A stretch of 7,379 bases of DNA from DATGMP01 sp035293565 (GCA_035293565.1 DATGMP010000067.1:1-7379), one strand, 5' to 3'; shown: positions 1-5,990, counted from the stretch's first letter. Translations and numbers: made by a program. The notes: generated from the sequence alone by a model not told the origin.

Positions 1-1
1 C

Positions 2-871
2 GTCGTTGAGATTGGCGGCACGCTGATTTTCGATGCCGTCGTCGCGCGGCTGCGGGGAGGGGAGGACGTCGGCAGCGCCGGTGTTCTGACGCTGCATCAC
101 AGCTATCTCGATCAGCTCTTCACGGCGGGATCAGGCACGTCCTATGCCGCGCCGCGCGTTGCCTTCAGCGCCGCGCAGATCATGACGCGCTTCCCGCAGG
201 CCTCAGCCAATCTCGTGCGGGCGCTGATTGTGGGATCTGCGGAAATCCCGCCGCCCGCCAGCGAGCGGCTTCAGCTGCTTGGTGCAGACGCGACGCGGGC
301 GATTGTCGGTCATGGTCTGGTGGATCTCGAACGCGCCGCATTCTCGGACAACGCGCGCGTCACGCTTTACGCCGAGGATGAGATCGCCCTCGATCATTTT
401 GCCGTCTATCGGATTCCGATCCCGGAAGCGTTTCAGGCTGGGGGAAACGGTGAGCGCTGCATTCGCGTGACGCTGGCATTCGATCCACCGGTGCGTCACA
501 CCCGAAATGATTATGCAGGCGTCGGCATGAGCTTTCGGCTGGTTCGCGGATGCCAGCCTGACTTGATCTTCGATCATTATCGCAAGCGCGAACAGGACGA
601 CGGTCCGTTCCCTGAACTTGCACCGCGATACAATTGCAATCTCGTCCCCGGACCCCAATTGCGCGAGAAAGGCACCGTTCAGCGTGCAACGGTCACGTTC
701 AAACGCGGTGTCGAAGAATACGGCGACAGCTACTATCTCGTCGTGCGCTGCGAAAGCGGCTGGGCGACCCATGTCGATCGGCAGCAATTCGCAATCGTTG
801 TCGAGCTTCTGCAAAAGGCAGACGTCCAACTCTATGAAAGAGTGCGCCAGCGGATTCGCGTCCAAGCTTAA
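2..871 (+). CDS. S8 (subtilisin-like) serine peptidase, C-terminal part, IetS-like; 5' end outside window
   Basis: The frame is open from the left edge and gives 289 residues, so the N-terminus with the catalytic Asp and His is missing. Residues 44-51 read SGTSYAAP, the motif around the catalytic serine of S8 peptidases (Ser47 here, codon at 140-142). An ATG at 182 lies after this motif and is therefore not the true start. After the catalytic domain come about 230 residues with a beta-rich look, including DNARVTLYAEDEIAL and RVTLAFDPPVRHTRNDYAG. This resembles the C-terminal domain of the S8 peptidases paired with an AAA+ ATPase in the IetAS anti-phage system, first described as a plasmid stability/incompatibility pair on a Ti plasmid. 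The S8 assignment is read directly from sequence; the IetS assignment is recalled family resemblance, since the ATPase partner would lie left of the window. Its 3' end converges with the minus-strand kinase 56 nt away, and I see no clear terminator between them. Confidence 0.85.
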   Translation, partial: VVEIGGTLIFDAVVARLRGGEDVGSAGVLTLHHSYLDQLFTAGSGTSYAAPRVAFSAAQIMTRFPQASANLVRALIVGSAEIPPPASERLQLLGADATRAIVGHGLVDLERAAFSDNARVTLYAEDEIALDHFAVYRIPIPEAFQAGGNGERCIRVTLAFDPPVRHTRNDYAGVGMSFRLVRGCQPDLIFDHYRKREQDDGPFPELAPRYNCNLVPGPQLREKGTVQRATVTFKRGVEEYGDSYYLVVRCESGWATHVDRQQFAIVVELLQKADVQLYERVRQRIRVQA

Positions 872-927
872 TACCGGCACGCCGACCTTTGAATACAGTC
901 GATCGAGGTGGGCGACAGGCGTCGGAG

Positions 928-1623
928 TTATCGTTCCTGCATGATCGCCAAGGGAATGTTGACCTCGCAATTCAAGCCATCTGGCTCAAATCTGAGCCGA
1001 GCTTTACCTGACAATTGACCGGGGAGCGCCTGTTCGATCAACCGAGACCCGAAGCTCTTTCGGGAGGGCGGTTCGACACGCGGCCCTCCGCTTTCTTTCC
1101 AACGCAGCTTGAACCGGCCGTCTGCGATCGTCCACACGATCGAGATACGACCATCCGGCACCGACAGCGCGCCATATTTAACGGCATTGGTGCAGAGCTC
1201 GTGAATCACCATGGAAAGCGAAACAGCCGGGCCAGCGGACACCGCGATGTTCTCGCCGGAGATTGTGAATTGATCGAGCCCTTTGGATTGGAAAGCCTTT
1301 ACGGCGCTTTCAACCAATGTCCGACATCCCGCGCCCGTCCATCGCTCACGCACAAGAAGGTCCTGGGCGACCCCAAGCGCCTGCAACCGATCACCGATCG
1401 TCTTTCCCGCCTCTTCCAAGGTCCGCGCCGATTTGATGCTCTGCGATGTGATCGCTGAAACAATCGCGAGCGTGTTCTTCACCCGGTGATGAAGTTCGCC
1501 GATCACGAGTTCCTGCAGATTGGTCGCGAGCGTGTTGGCCTGGGCATCAATACCCGCCTTCGCCAGGAGCACTCTCAGATAGTCGGGCTCATCTTCCGGC
1601 CGCCGGGGCGGGATTTTGTCCAT
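928..1623 (-). CDS. HWE-family sensor histidine kinase, soluble, no input domain
   Basis: This is a 231-residue histidine kinase. The phosphoacceptor box is ELHHRVKNTLAIVSAI (residues 43-58; the His before RVKN, His46, is the likely phosphosite). The N box HELCTNAVKYGAL is at 141-153. The WKESGGP motif at 175-181 supplies the W-x-E that, with the N-box His, names the HWE family. FGSRLIEQAL (191-200) is the glycine-rich ATP-lid region. HWE kinases are common in alphaproteobacteria, where they feed two-component and general stress signalling. Only about 40 residues precede the phosphoacceptor box, with no PAS, GAF or membrane segment, so the input must come from a partner or the protein acts as a phosphotransfer component. 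No response regulator is adjacent. I chose the ATG at 1623 because AGGA stands 5 nt before it. An in-frame ATG at 1635 would add MRTA but has no good ribosome-binding site. Confidence 0.9.
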   Translation of the reverse strand: MDKIPPRRPEDEPDYLRVLLAKAGIDAQANTLATNLQELVIGELHHRVKNTLAIVSAITSQSIKSARTLEEAGKTIGDRLQALGVAQDLLVRERWTGAGCRTLVESAVKAFQSKGLDQFTISGENIAVSAGPAVSLSMVIHELCTNAVKYGALSVPDGRISIVWTIADGRFKLRWKESGGPRVEPPSRKSFGSRLIEQALPGQLSGKARLRFEPDGLNCEVNIPLAIMQER

Positions 1624-1653
1624 TGCGGTCCTCATATCCAGGATTTTCGGCGC

Positions 1654-1680
1654 AACACCTGCGGAACGGGCTTAGGTTCC
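1654..1680 (-). promoter_or_regulatory. possible EcfG-type promoter for the HWE kinase
   Basis: On the minus strand GGAAC (1680-1676) is followed after 18 nt by TGTT (1657-1654), about 30 nt before the chosen kinase start. General stress sigma factors of the EcfG family in alphaproteobacteria use GGAAC, 16-17 nt, then CGTT. The spacing is one base long and the -10 element has one mismatch, so this is weak. It is noted because HWE kinases often sit in the EcfG-controlled stress response. Confidence 0.22.
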
Positions 1681-1682
1681 GC
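1661..1682. repeat. inverted repeat GCGGAAC-N8-GTTCCGC between kinase and transporter
   Basis: Two 7-nt arms are perfect reverse complements with an 8-nt spacer, in the 100-nt gap between the two divergent genes. No T-run follows on either strand, so a terminator is unlikely. It could be an operator or simply contain the GGAAC promoter element of the kinase. Confidence 0.4.
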
Positions 1683-1701
1683 GATCCGGGCGGCCGCTGC
1701 G

Positions 1702-1734
1702 ATTTGACCGCGTGTATAAAGCAACCTGTCAAAT
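1702..1734. repeat. inverted repeat ATTTGAC-N19-GTCAAAT in the divergent promoter region
   Basis: Perfect 7-nt arms (1702-1708 and 1728-1734) flank an AT-rich GTATAAAG core just before the transporter ribosome-binding site. Each arm presents TTGAC in the outgoing direction, like a -35 element, but no matching -10 sits at 16-18 nt from either. An operator for the transporter gene is possible. Confidence 0.35.
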
Positions 1735-1749
1735 TGGGGAGTGCCAATC

Positions 1750-2718
1750 GTGCTGACAACATATCGTGAAACGAAAGACGAGTTTAGGGACCAAGCAACT
1801 CTTCCGGACACGATTATCTGGCTTGACCTGCTCGATCCGAAAGAGGACGAGCGTCTTTTGGTTGAACGCCTCACAAGAATACGCGTGCCCTCGAAGGAAG
1901 CTTTGAGCGAAATCGAGGCCTCCAGTCGACTGATTAGCGAGCATGGCGTTTTGTACCTGAGCACGCCAGCGGTTTCCAAAGGTGAGGTGGAAAACACAGA
2001 CCTTTCCCCCGTCGGCTTTGTGCTGACCCAGCGTCTTTTGGTAACGGTGAGATACACGGAGCTTGCGTCATTCGACAGCGTCGCAGAACAGGTCCGCGCC
2101 GATGACACGCTCGATTCCAGTATCGGAATCTTTGCAGCTCTTCTCGAGGCAATGATCGATCGCGGCGCCGATGTGCTGGAGCATCTCGGCTCGATGATTG
2201 ACAAGGTCTCCAAATCGGTATTTCGCGGCAATCAATCCAGCCCCACGCATCCGTCGCGATCGACGGCGCGGCTCCGTCAGATCCTCACCGATATCGGCGT
2301 GAGCGGTGACCATCTGGCCCAGGCCCGCGACGCCCTTTTGGGTGTCGGCCGACTGGCGACCTTCGTCGGCGAGTCCGGTCAGGACTTGATACCGCAGACC
2401 TTTCACGGCCGGTTCGAGGCAATCTCCAAAGACGTGACGAGCCTGAGCGACTACGAAACCCACCTGTCCGACAAGGTGCAATTCCTGTTGGATGCCGTGC
2501 TTGGATATATTTCGATCGACCAGAACGATTTGTTCAAAGTCCTGACTATCGTTTCGGTTGTCGGCGTGCCGCCGACGCTATTGGCGGGTATTTGGGGGAT
2601 GAACTTTAAGAACATGCCGGAGTTGAGCTGGACATGGGGATACCCTTTGTCCTGGCTTGCCATCGTGCTTAGCGCCATTCTGCCCCTCATCTGGTTCAAG
2701 CGCCGTGGCTGGTTTTAG
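1750..2718 (+). CDS. corA: CorA-type divalent cation (Mg2+) transporter
   Basis: The product is a 322-residue inner-membrane channel protein of the CorA family (2-TM-GxN), which normally forms a pentamer carrying Mg2+ or Co2+ down the membrane potential. The family hallmark GMNFKNMPE is at residues 283-291, between a first membrane helix (about 262-282, KVLTIVSVVGVPPTLLAGIW) and a second one (about 299-316, PLSWLAIVLSAILPLIW). A basic cytoplasmic tail KRRGWF follows. The first 255 residues form the acidic, helical cytoplasmic domain expected of the family, and the total length is normal. The residue before GMN is Trp where Tyr is usual. I chose the GTG at 1750 because GGGGAG (1736-1741) lies 8 nt before it and the resulting MLTTYR start looks like relatives. 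The in-frame GTG at 1741 overlaps that ribosome-binding site. Base composition looks less GC-rich than the right half of the window. Substrate specificity cannot be read from sequence. Confidence 0.93.
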   Translation: MLTTYRETKDEFRDQATLPDTIIWLDLLDPKEDERLLVERLTRIRVPSKEALSEIEASSRLISEHGVLYLSTPAVSKGEVENTDLSPVGFVLTQRLLVTVRYTELASFDSVAEQVRADDTLDSSIGIFAALLEAMIDRGADVLEHLGSMIDKVSKSVFRGNQSSPTHPSRSTARLRQILTDIGVSGDHLAQARDALLGVGRLATFVGESGQDLIPQTFHGRFEAISKDVTSLSDYETHLSDKVQFLLDAVLGYISIDQNDLFKVLTIVSVVGVPPTLLAGIWGMNFKNMPELSWTWGYPLSWLAIVLSAILPLIWFKRRGWF

Positions 2719-2763
2719 TCGCCGCGTGTTCGAACGATCGAAAGATATGAGGCGAGCCGCGCT

Positions 2764-2964
2764 ATGTCAGCGATCCAGCTTTCCGCTACGCCGAAAGGCA
2801 ATGGCTATCAGGCGACCGTCACATTTCCGGATGGCGTCTCGATGAGCTCGGCGGAGACTTATCCGACGATCGCCGAAGCGATCGCCGCCGCGGCGCGAAA
2901 GCTGTTGGACATGCCGGACCGCTTGAATGCGCTGGGCAAGTCAGCCTCACCAAGCTCATCTTGA
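2764..2964 (+). CDS. small protein of unknown function (66 aa), HicB-like pattern
   Basis: I do not recognise this 66-residue protein. It starts 45 nt after the transporter stop, with a GAGGCGAG stretch at 2749-2756 as a modest ribosome-binding site, and the shared hairpin terminator follows its stop by only a few bases. It is therefore probably the last gene of the transporter transcript. The sequence reads as two or three short strands (IQLSATPKGNGYQATVTF, then GVSMSS) followed by a helix, TIAEAIAAAARKLLDM, and a short polar tail. The strand-strand-helix order and the T-x-x-EA pattern recall the partial RNase H fold of HicB-type antitoxins, but the match is loose, no HicA toxin is nearby and no DNA-binding domain follows. 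That it is a real gene rests on good phase, ribosome-binding site and terminator placement. Confidence 0.7.
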   Translation: MSAIQLSATPKGNGYQATVTFPDGVSMSSAETYPTIAEAIAAAARKLLDMPDRLNALGKSASPSSS

Positions 2965-2970
2965 GACGCG

Positions 2971-2998
2971 AAAAGGCCCCGCCTCTCGGCGGGGCCTT
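2971..2998. terminator. bidirectional intrinsic terminator between convergent genes
   Basis: A perfect 11-bp stem (2973-2983 with 2988-2998) closes a TCTC loop. On the plus strand it is followed by TTCCTTTCC, on the minus strand by TTTT. It sits between the end of the 66-aa gene (plus) and the end of the DUF736 gene (minus), so it can stop both transcripts. Confidence 0.88.
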
Positions 2999-3012
2999 CC
3001 TTTCCGGAGCTC

Positions 3013-3324
3013 TCAGTCCCGGTTCGGGCGTGACCAGATGAGCTGGAGGCCCTCCTGGCCCTCGACTTCGATCAGGGTGGCGTAGATTGGAGCCGGGAAG
3101 CTCGGATCGTCCAGCTTGACCGAGAGGTAGTCGCGCTCCGTGTCCCGAGCGGTCTTCTGCCACGCCGCACCCAGCTCGACGGTGCCGGCGAAGATGCGGA
3201 AGTGCGGGCCCTTATCGGAGGGATTCTCGACGCGGGTCAGCTTGGCCTTGACGTTCAGCGTCAGTGTGCGGATCGAGCCGGTGAAGCCGTTGCCGTTCGA
3301 AGTGAAGGTGCCGATGGTCGCCAT
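3013..3324 (-). CDS. DUF736 family protein
   Basis: This 103-residue protein matches the DUF736 family over its full usual length of about 100 residues. It opens with MATIGTFTSNGNGFTGSIRT and continues with the family's KAKLTRVENPSDKGPHFRIF (residues 27-46), GAAWQKTARDTERDYLSVKL and a PIYATL strand. It is a small, soluble, beta-rich protein with no signal peptide. Its biochemical role is unknown. Family members recur on rhizobial plasmids and integrative elements next to ardC and conjugation genes, and this neighbourhood agrees. The start is supported by AAAGGA 7 nt before the ATG on the minus strand. Upstream lies a 650-nt non-coding region carrying one of the three related structured elements of the window, and the bidirectional terminator follows the stop by 14 nt. 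Confidence 0.95.
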   Translation of the reverse strand: MATIGTFTSNGNGFTGSIRTLTLNVKAKLTRVENPSDKGPHFRIFAGTVELGAAWQKTARDTERDYLSVKLDDPSFPAPIYATLIEVEGQEGLQLIWSRPNRD

Positions 3325-3346
3325 TATCGTATCCTTTCAGTTATTC

Positions 3347-3905
3347 GGGCCGCGCCTATCGCGACCTCGATGGCTGGCGACAGACCGGAGGCGATCGACC
3401 TGCACCCCGTAGGGGCCGCAACATCGTGGAGGGCAGCCAAGGCGCGACTTTGTTGTTCCGCGAGGAATGGCGCGCAGCGCCAGGGGAAGAAAGTCGCGAC
3501 GGCTGTTGCGGGGATAAGATCGAGATGGCGCGCAGCGCCGTCGGTCTTCGGTCAGACATGCCCAATCGAGGACGAAAGGAGCGAGCTTGAGACCGAATCA
3601 GGGATACGACCGAGACCTCGCGTACCTCGTGAAACGGCGGTTCAGCGGATCGGATAAGCCAGTGCCGCACCTGTGCAAATGGCCTGAGACCGTCCGAAAC
3701 CCCGCGGGGCTCCGCACCACGTTCTTCGCGCTGCCGTTCGGCACTGTTGCGTGGTTGAGCAAGCAATCGTGGACATGCGCACCCCGAAGATAAGCGAAAC
3801 GCGCCACCGACCAGGGCCGATAGACGCCGGATCGAGGTCGGAGATCATGCGCCGTTTCCAGAACCTCGGTTCCGAACCCAACGAGAGGCGACAGAAGCGC
3901 GGCCC
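3347..3905 (-). ncRNA. structured leader-like element A upstream of the DUF736 gene
   Basis: The non-coding stretch 3325-3980 has no convincing gene. Its outer ends are complementary (3347-3355 with 3897-3905, 9 bp perfect). Bases 3348-3366 match 5798-5816 of the ardC leader at 17 of 19 positions, and both begin 22-24 nt upstream of a start codon. A second shared block (3404-3432, core GGCCGCAACA) matches the central block of the ardC leader (core GGCCGCAGCA). The right end, with GAGAGGCGACAG at 3883-3894, resembles the right arms of the other two elements. Internally, CGCGACTTT (3443-3451) and AAAGTCGCG (3490-3498) can form a hairpin. This copy is much longer (559 nt) than the ardC one (about 157 nt). 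Transcription and strand are inferred from gene orientation only. Confidence 0.4.
3467..3539. repeat. 15-bp direct repeat inside element A
   Basis: ATGGCGCGCAGCGCC occurs at 3467-3481 and again at 3525-3539, a 58-bp period. Each copy holds a small internal GC-rich palindrome (GGCGC...GCGCC). It looks like a duplicated hairpin module. Confidence 0.7.
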
Positions 3906-3980
3906 GCTTGAAGCGGGGCCCTCGTGAGACGCGGCTCTGTGAAGTGCGATGGTTATGCGAACGACAGCGACCTCGCGCCG

Positions 3981-4847
3981 CTACAAGCCACACATGCCTT
4001 CGCATTCATTTGCGAAGAGATCGAGTTGACCGCGATCGGTGTCTGTGGAGAGGTCTACTTCGCTCAGCGGTACGGCCGACCGATGCAGAAATACCTCGCC
4101 TCGCACGCCGCGCATACCGGAGCGGATGAGCCGGTCGACATTGACCGCATCCGCCCATGCGTCCGGATCTTCATCGCGCATGGCGCGCCACACTGCATCG
4201 GAATGATAGGGGCATCCGATGCAGGCACTTTTCGGTGGCGTCGGATAGTCGTGTCGCCGCAGCCAATCCAGGCAATCGCGCCTGGTCATACCAAGCTCGA
4301 TGAGAGGCCAGCGGTTGACGCGCCACCTCTCTAAGGAGGGCTTCATCCGGATCGTCTCGTCCATCGAGATGCCGATCCATTGCTCGACGACGGGGTCCGG
4401 CGGCGACCGTCGCCGCGTGAGGCCGACAAGCTCCCGAACTTTTTTACGGATCGGGTCAATCTTGTAGTCGCCAGTGCATTGCCGGCGGATCATGCCGATC
4501 GATGCGCAGCCACGATGATCGACTGCACGCGTATAGGCCGGGATCGACGCCCAGCGTTCGCCGGCGGCCGCCTGGACAAGATTGTCGCGAAGACTGCCGG
4601 CCGAGACGACATGCACGGGGAAGGGCAGCACATTTGGCGACATCAGCCAGGTAAGATGATCGTACACCGCCTGAGGCTCCCATGCGGTGTCGGCGAAGAT
4701 GGCGCAGTCGGGCATCGGCCCGATGACGCCATGGGCCGCGAGCAGCGCCAGCGTTGTCGATTGAACGCCGGCGCCGAGGCTCAGGATGCGCAATCGGATC
4801 GGGGATGGCGAAAGCCCATCCCCCTGAGAGAAGGCGTTCTGTTGCAT
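3981..4847 (-). CDS. PAPS reductase-like ATP pyrophosphatase (N-type), mobile-element family
   Basis: The product is a soluble 288-residue enzyme of the adenine nucleotide alpha-hydrolase (PP-loop) fold related to phosphoadenosine phosphosulfate reductases. The PP-loop is SLGAGVQSTTLALL at residues 23-36. The block RQCTGDYKIDPIRKKVRELV is at 122-141, GISMDE at 159-164, and two cysteine motifs follow: CIGCPYHSDAVWRAM (209-223) and CEGMC at the C-terminus (282-286). Together these cysteines could bind a metal or Fe-S cluster. Proteins of this exact type occur on phages, plasmids and integrative elements. They are often annotated as PAPS reductase, but a role in sulfate assimilation is doubtful without other cys genes nearby. 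The ATG overlaps the ardC stop (TAATG), and GGGGAGG lies 7 nt upstream inside ardC, so translation is coupled to ardC. An enzyme that adenylates and modifies a nucleic acid base or sulfur acceptor is possible, but this is inference. Confidence 0.85.
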   Translation of the reverse strand: MQQNAFSQGDGLSPSPIRLRILSLGAGVQSTTLALLAAHGVIGPMPDCAIFADTAWEPQAVYDHLTWLMSPNVLPFPVHVVSAGSLRDNLVQAAAGERWASIPAYTRAVDHRGCASIGMIRRQCTGDYKIDPIRKKVRELVGLTRRRSPPDPVVEQWIGISMDETIRMKPSLERWRVNRWPLIELGMTRRDCLDWLRRHDYPTPPKSACIGCPYHSDAVWRAMRDEDPDAWADAVNVDRLIRSGMRGVRGEVFLHRSAVPLSEVDLSTDTDRGQLDLFANECEGMCGL

Positions 4848-5776
4848 TATGCCGCCTCCCCGATATCGGCGGCCTTCGGCTGCAAGTCGTGGAGATAGGC
4901 AGCGGCGCGCTGCGCATGTGCCGCGGCGGAGAAGATGAACCGCTTGTCGTTCGCAAGAACGTCGAGCCAGGACGCGAGGTAGCTCGCGTGATCCGGGCGG
5001 GGTTCAAGCTCCGGCACGATGCCGAGATCGGCGCTGAGGAAGCATGCGCCGAGATCGGCGATTAATTCCTCGCGCGCTCTTTCGCTACGATCTTTATGAT
5101 ATCGGCTGAGATCCCTGTTCAGCCGCTGGGGCGCGCCAGCCCAATGCACACATTCGTGGCCAAGTGTGGCGTAATAGCTTGCCGCGTCGCGGAAGCTCTC
5201 GAACGGAGGCATCTGCACGACATCGAGGGCGGGGGCGTAATAGGCCTTGTCGCCGCCGTGCCGGACGACGGCGCCGGTTTGCGCGAAGAACGAATCGGCA
5301 TGCGCGATGCGCTCGATGGCGTCGTGCTTCGGCTGCTCAATGGGCGCGTAGAAGTGCTCCGGCAGACCGTCGATCTGATCGACGCAAAAGACGGTGTAAG
5401 CTTTAAGGAACGGGATGTCCCGTTCGATTTCGTCGCCATGCGCGTCGGTCTGCGTTTTCGTGAACCGGCTGGCATAGACGACGAGGCTTCCACTTTCGCC
5501 CTTGCGAACATGCGCGCCGAGCTCGATGGCTTGCTTGAATGTCATCCAGATCGGGGAGCGGAAGCCGCGCGCGACAGCCTCGGACCAGAGCAACACGACA
5601 TTGATGCCGGAATAGGGCTGGCCGTTATGGCGCAAAGGACGCGTGATGCGGCCGGCAACGTTCGACGCGCTCCAAGGTCTCACCCAGGGACGGACACCGC
5701 GTTCGAGGTCGGCGACGATTCGATCAGTGATGCGCGCGTAGATGTCGGCGCGCGGGTTTGTTTCTTTCCTGCTCAT
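4847..5776 (-). CDS. ardC: ArdC-like antirestriction protein (ssDNA-binding plus zincin metallopeptidase)
   Basis: This 309-residue protein has the two-domain layout of ArdC. Residues 8-145 are the N-terminal ssDNA-binding domain, with DIYARITDRIVADLERGVRP, then YSGINVVLLW (55-64), IWMTFKQAIELGAHVRKGE (76-94) and FLKAYTVFCVDQIDGLP. Residues about 180-300 are a zincin-type metallopeptidase domain with HECVH (207-211) and a downstream EELIAD (236-241) likely giving the third zinc ligand, so the catalytic residues look intact. ArdC proteins of conjugative plasmids bind single-stranded DNA and protect incoming plasmid DNA from host restriction. The length is normal for the short form. A ribosome-binding site CGGAGG lies 8 nt before the ATG, but it is locked in a hairpin and preceded by a long structured leader. 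The PAPS-reductase-like gene overlaps its stop by one base. Transcription from upstream is blocked by two terminators, so the gene should have its own promoter. Confidence 0.93.
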   Translation of the reverse strand: MSRKETNPRADIYARITDRIVADLERGVRPWVRPWSASNVAGRITRPLRHNGQPYSGINVVLLWSEAVARGFRSPIWMTFKQAIELGAHVRKGESGSLVVYASRFTKTQTDAHGDEIERDIPFLKAYTVFCVDQIDGLPEHFYAPIEQPKHDAIERIAHADSFFAQTGAVVRHGGDKAYYAPALDVVQMPPFESFRDAASYYATLGHECVHWAGAPQRLNRDLSRYHKDRSERAREELIADLGACFLSADLGIVPELEPRPDHASYLASWLDVLANDKRFIFSAAAHAQRAAAYLHDLQPKAADIGEAA

Positions 5777-5800
5777 TTTCAGGACCTCCGTTTCGGAGGC
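5777..5800 (-). promoter_or_regulatory. hairpin sequestering the ardC ribosome-binding site
   Basis: On the minus strand CCTCCG (5799-5794), a 3-nt AAA loop and CGGAGG (5790-5785) form a 6-bp GC-rich hairpin, extendable by one G-U pair. CGGAGG is the only good Shine-Dalgarno sequence for ardC, 8 nt before its ATG. Folding would hide it, so ardC translation is probably conditional. The hairpin abuts the arm of the 24-bp stem just upstream. Confidence 0.6.
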
Positions 5801-5954
5801 CGCGCCTGTCGCGGCCCCTCACGGGGGCCGTCGCGGCGGCGCCAGGCGCACGCGCACCCGACAGGGCCGCAGCACAGCGGAGGACGGCGAAGCCGTTGCA
5901 CGTGCGCCGTATCCGCCGCAGGACCTCGGACCGTGAGGGGCCGCGACAGGCGCG
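5798..5954 (-). ncRNA. structured leader-like element B upstream of ardC
   Basis: Bases 5801-5824 and 5931-5954 are perfect reverse complements over 24 bp, with 106 nt between. Inside the loop, further stems nest in order: 5833-5839 with 5913-5919 (7 bp), 5845-5856 with 5897-5908 (11 Watson-Crick pairs plus one that is G-U on the minus strand), and two small hairpins at 5867-5880 and 5884-5896. The whole folds as one long branched stem ending at the hairpin that hides the ardC ribosome-binding site. The minus strand is favoured by gene orientation and by two G-U-compatible positions, against one for the plus strand. It shares blocks with the elements before the DUF736 gene and the 195-aa gene. 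I cannot assign it to a known RNA class. Confidence 0.55.
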
Positions 5955-5990
5955 ATGCGTAGCTCATTTCTAGATTTCGCCGGCGACACG

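Noticed and set aside
203..970. Minus-strand open frame of 255 codons opposite the S8 peptidase
   Set aside because: Opposite a frame with a catalytic GTSYAAP motif and overlapping the end of the HWE kinase; no recognisable protein features.
3467..3539. Repeats in element A as a CRISPR array
   Set aside because: Only two 15-bp copies, with no regular spacer series and no cas genes.
3901..3920. Hairpin GGCCCGC...GCGGGGCC as a terminator of the PAPS-reductase-like gene
   Set aside because: No T-run follows on the minus strand and the stem has a bulge; it overlaps the right arm of element A and may belong to it.
3587..4005. Short open frames on both strands in the gap between the DUF736 and PAPS-reductase-like genes
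   Set aside because: None has a convincing ribosome-binding site or protein-like composition; they are rich in Arg, Pro and Cys as expected of random GC-rich frames.
3981..4847. Assignment of the PP-loop protein as DndC (DNA phosphorothioation)
   Set aside because: It is shorter than DndC, has a different cysteine arrangement and terminal CEGMC motif, and no other dnd genes are present in the window.
5801..5954. Perfect inverted repeat as insertion-sequence ends
   Set aside because: The enclosed 106 nt encodes nothing, I see no target-site duplication outside the arms, and the nested internal stems fit a folded RNA or DNA better.
5096..5962. Plus-strand open frame of 288 codons opposite ardC
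   Set aside because: Shadow of the clear ArdC coding frame; it runs on through the structured leader, and its product shows no family motifs.
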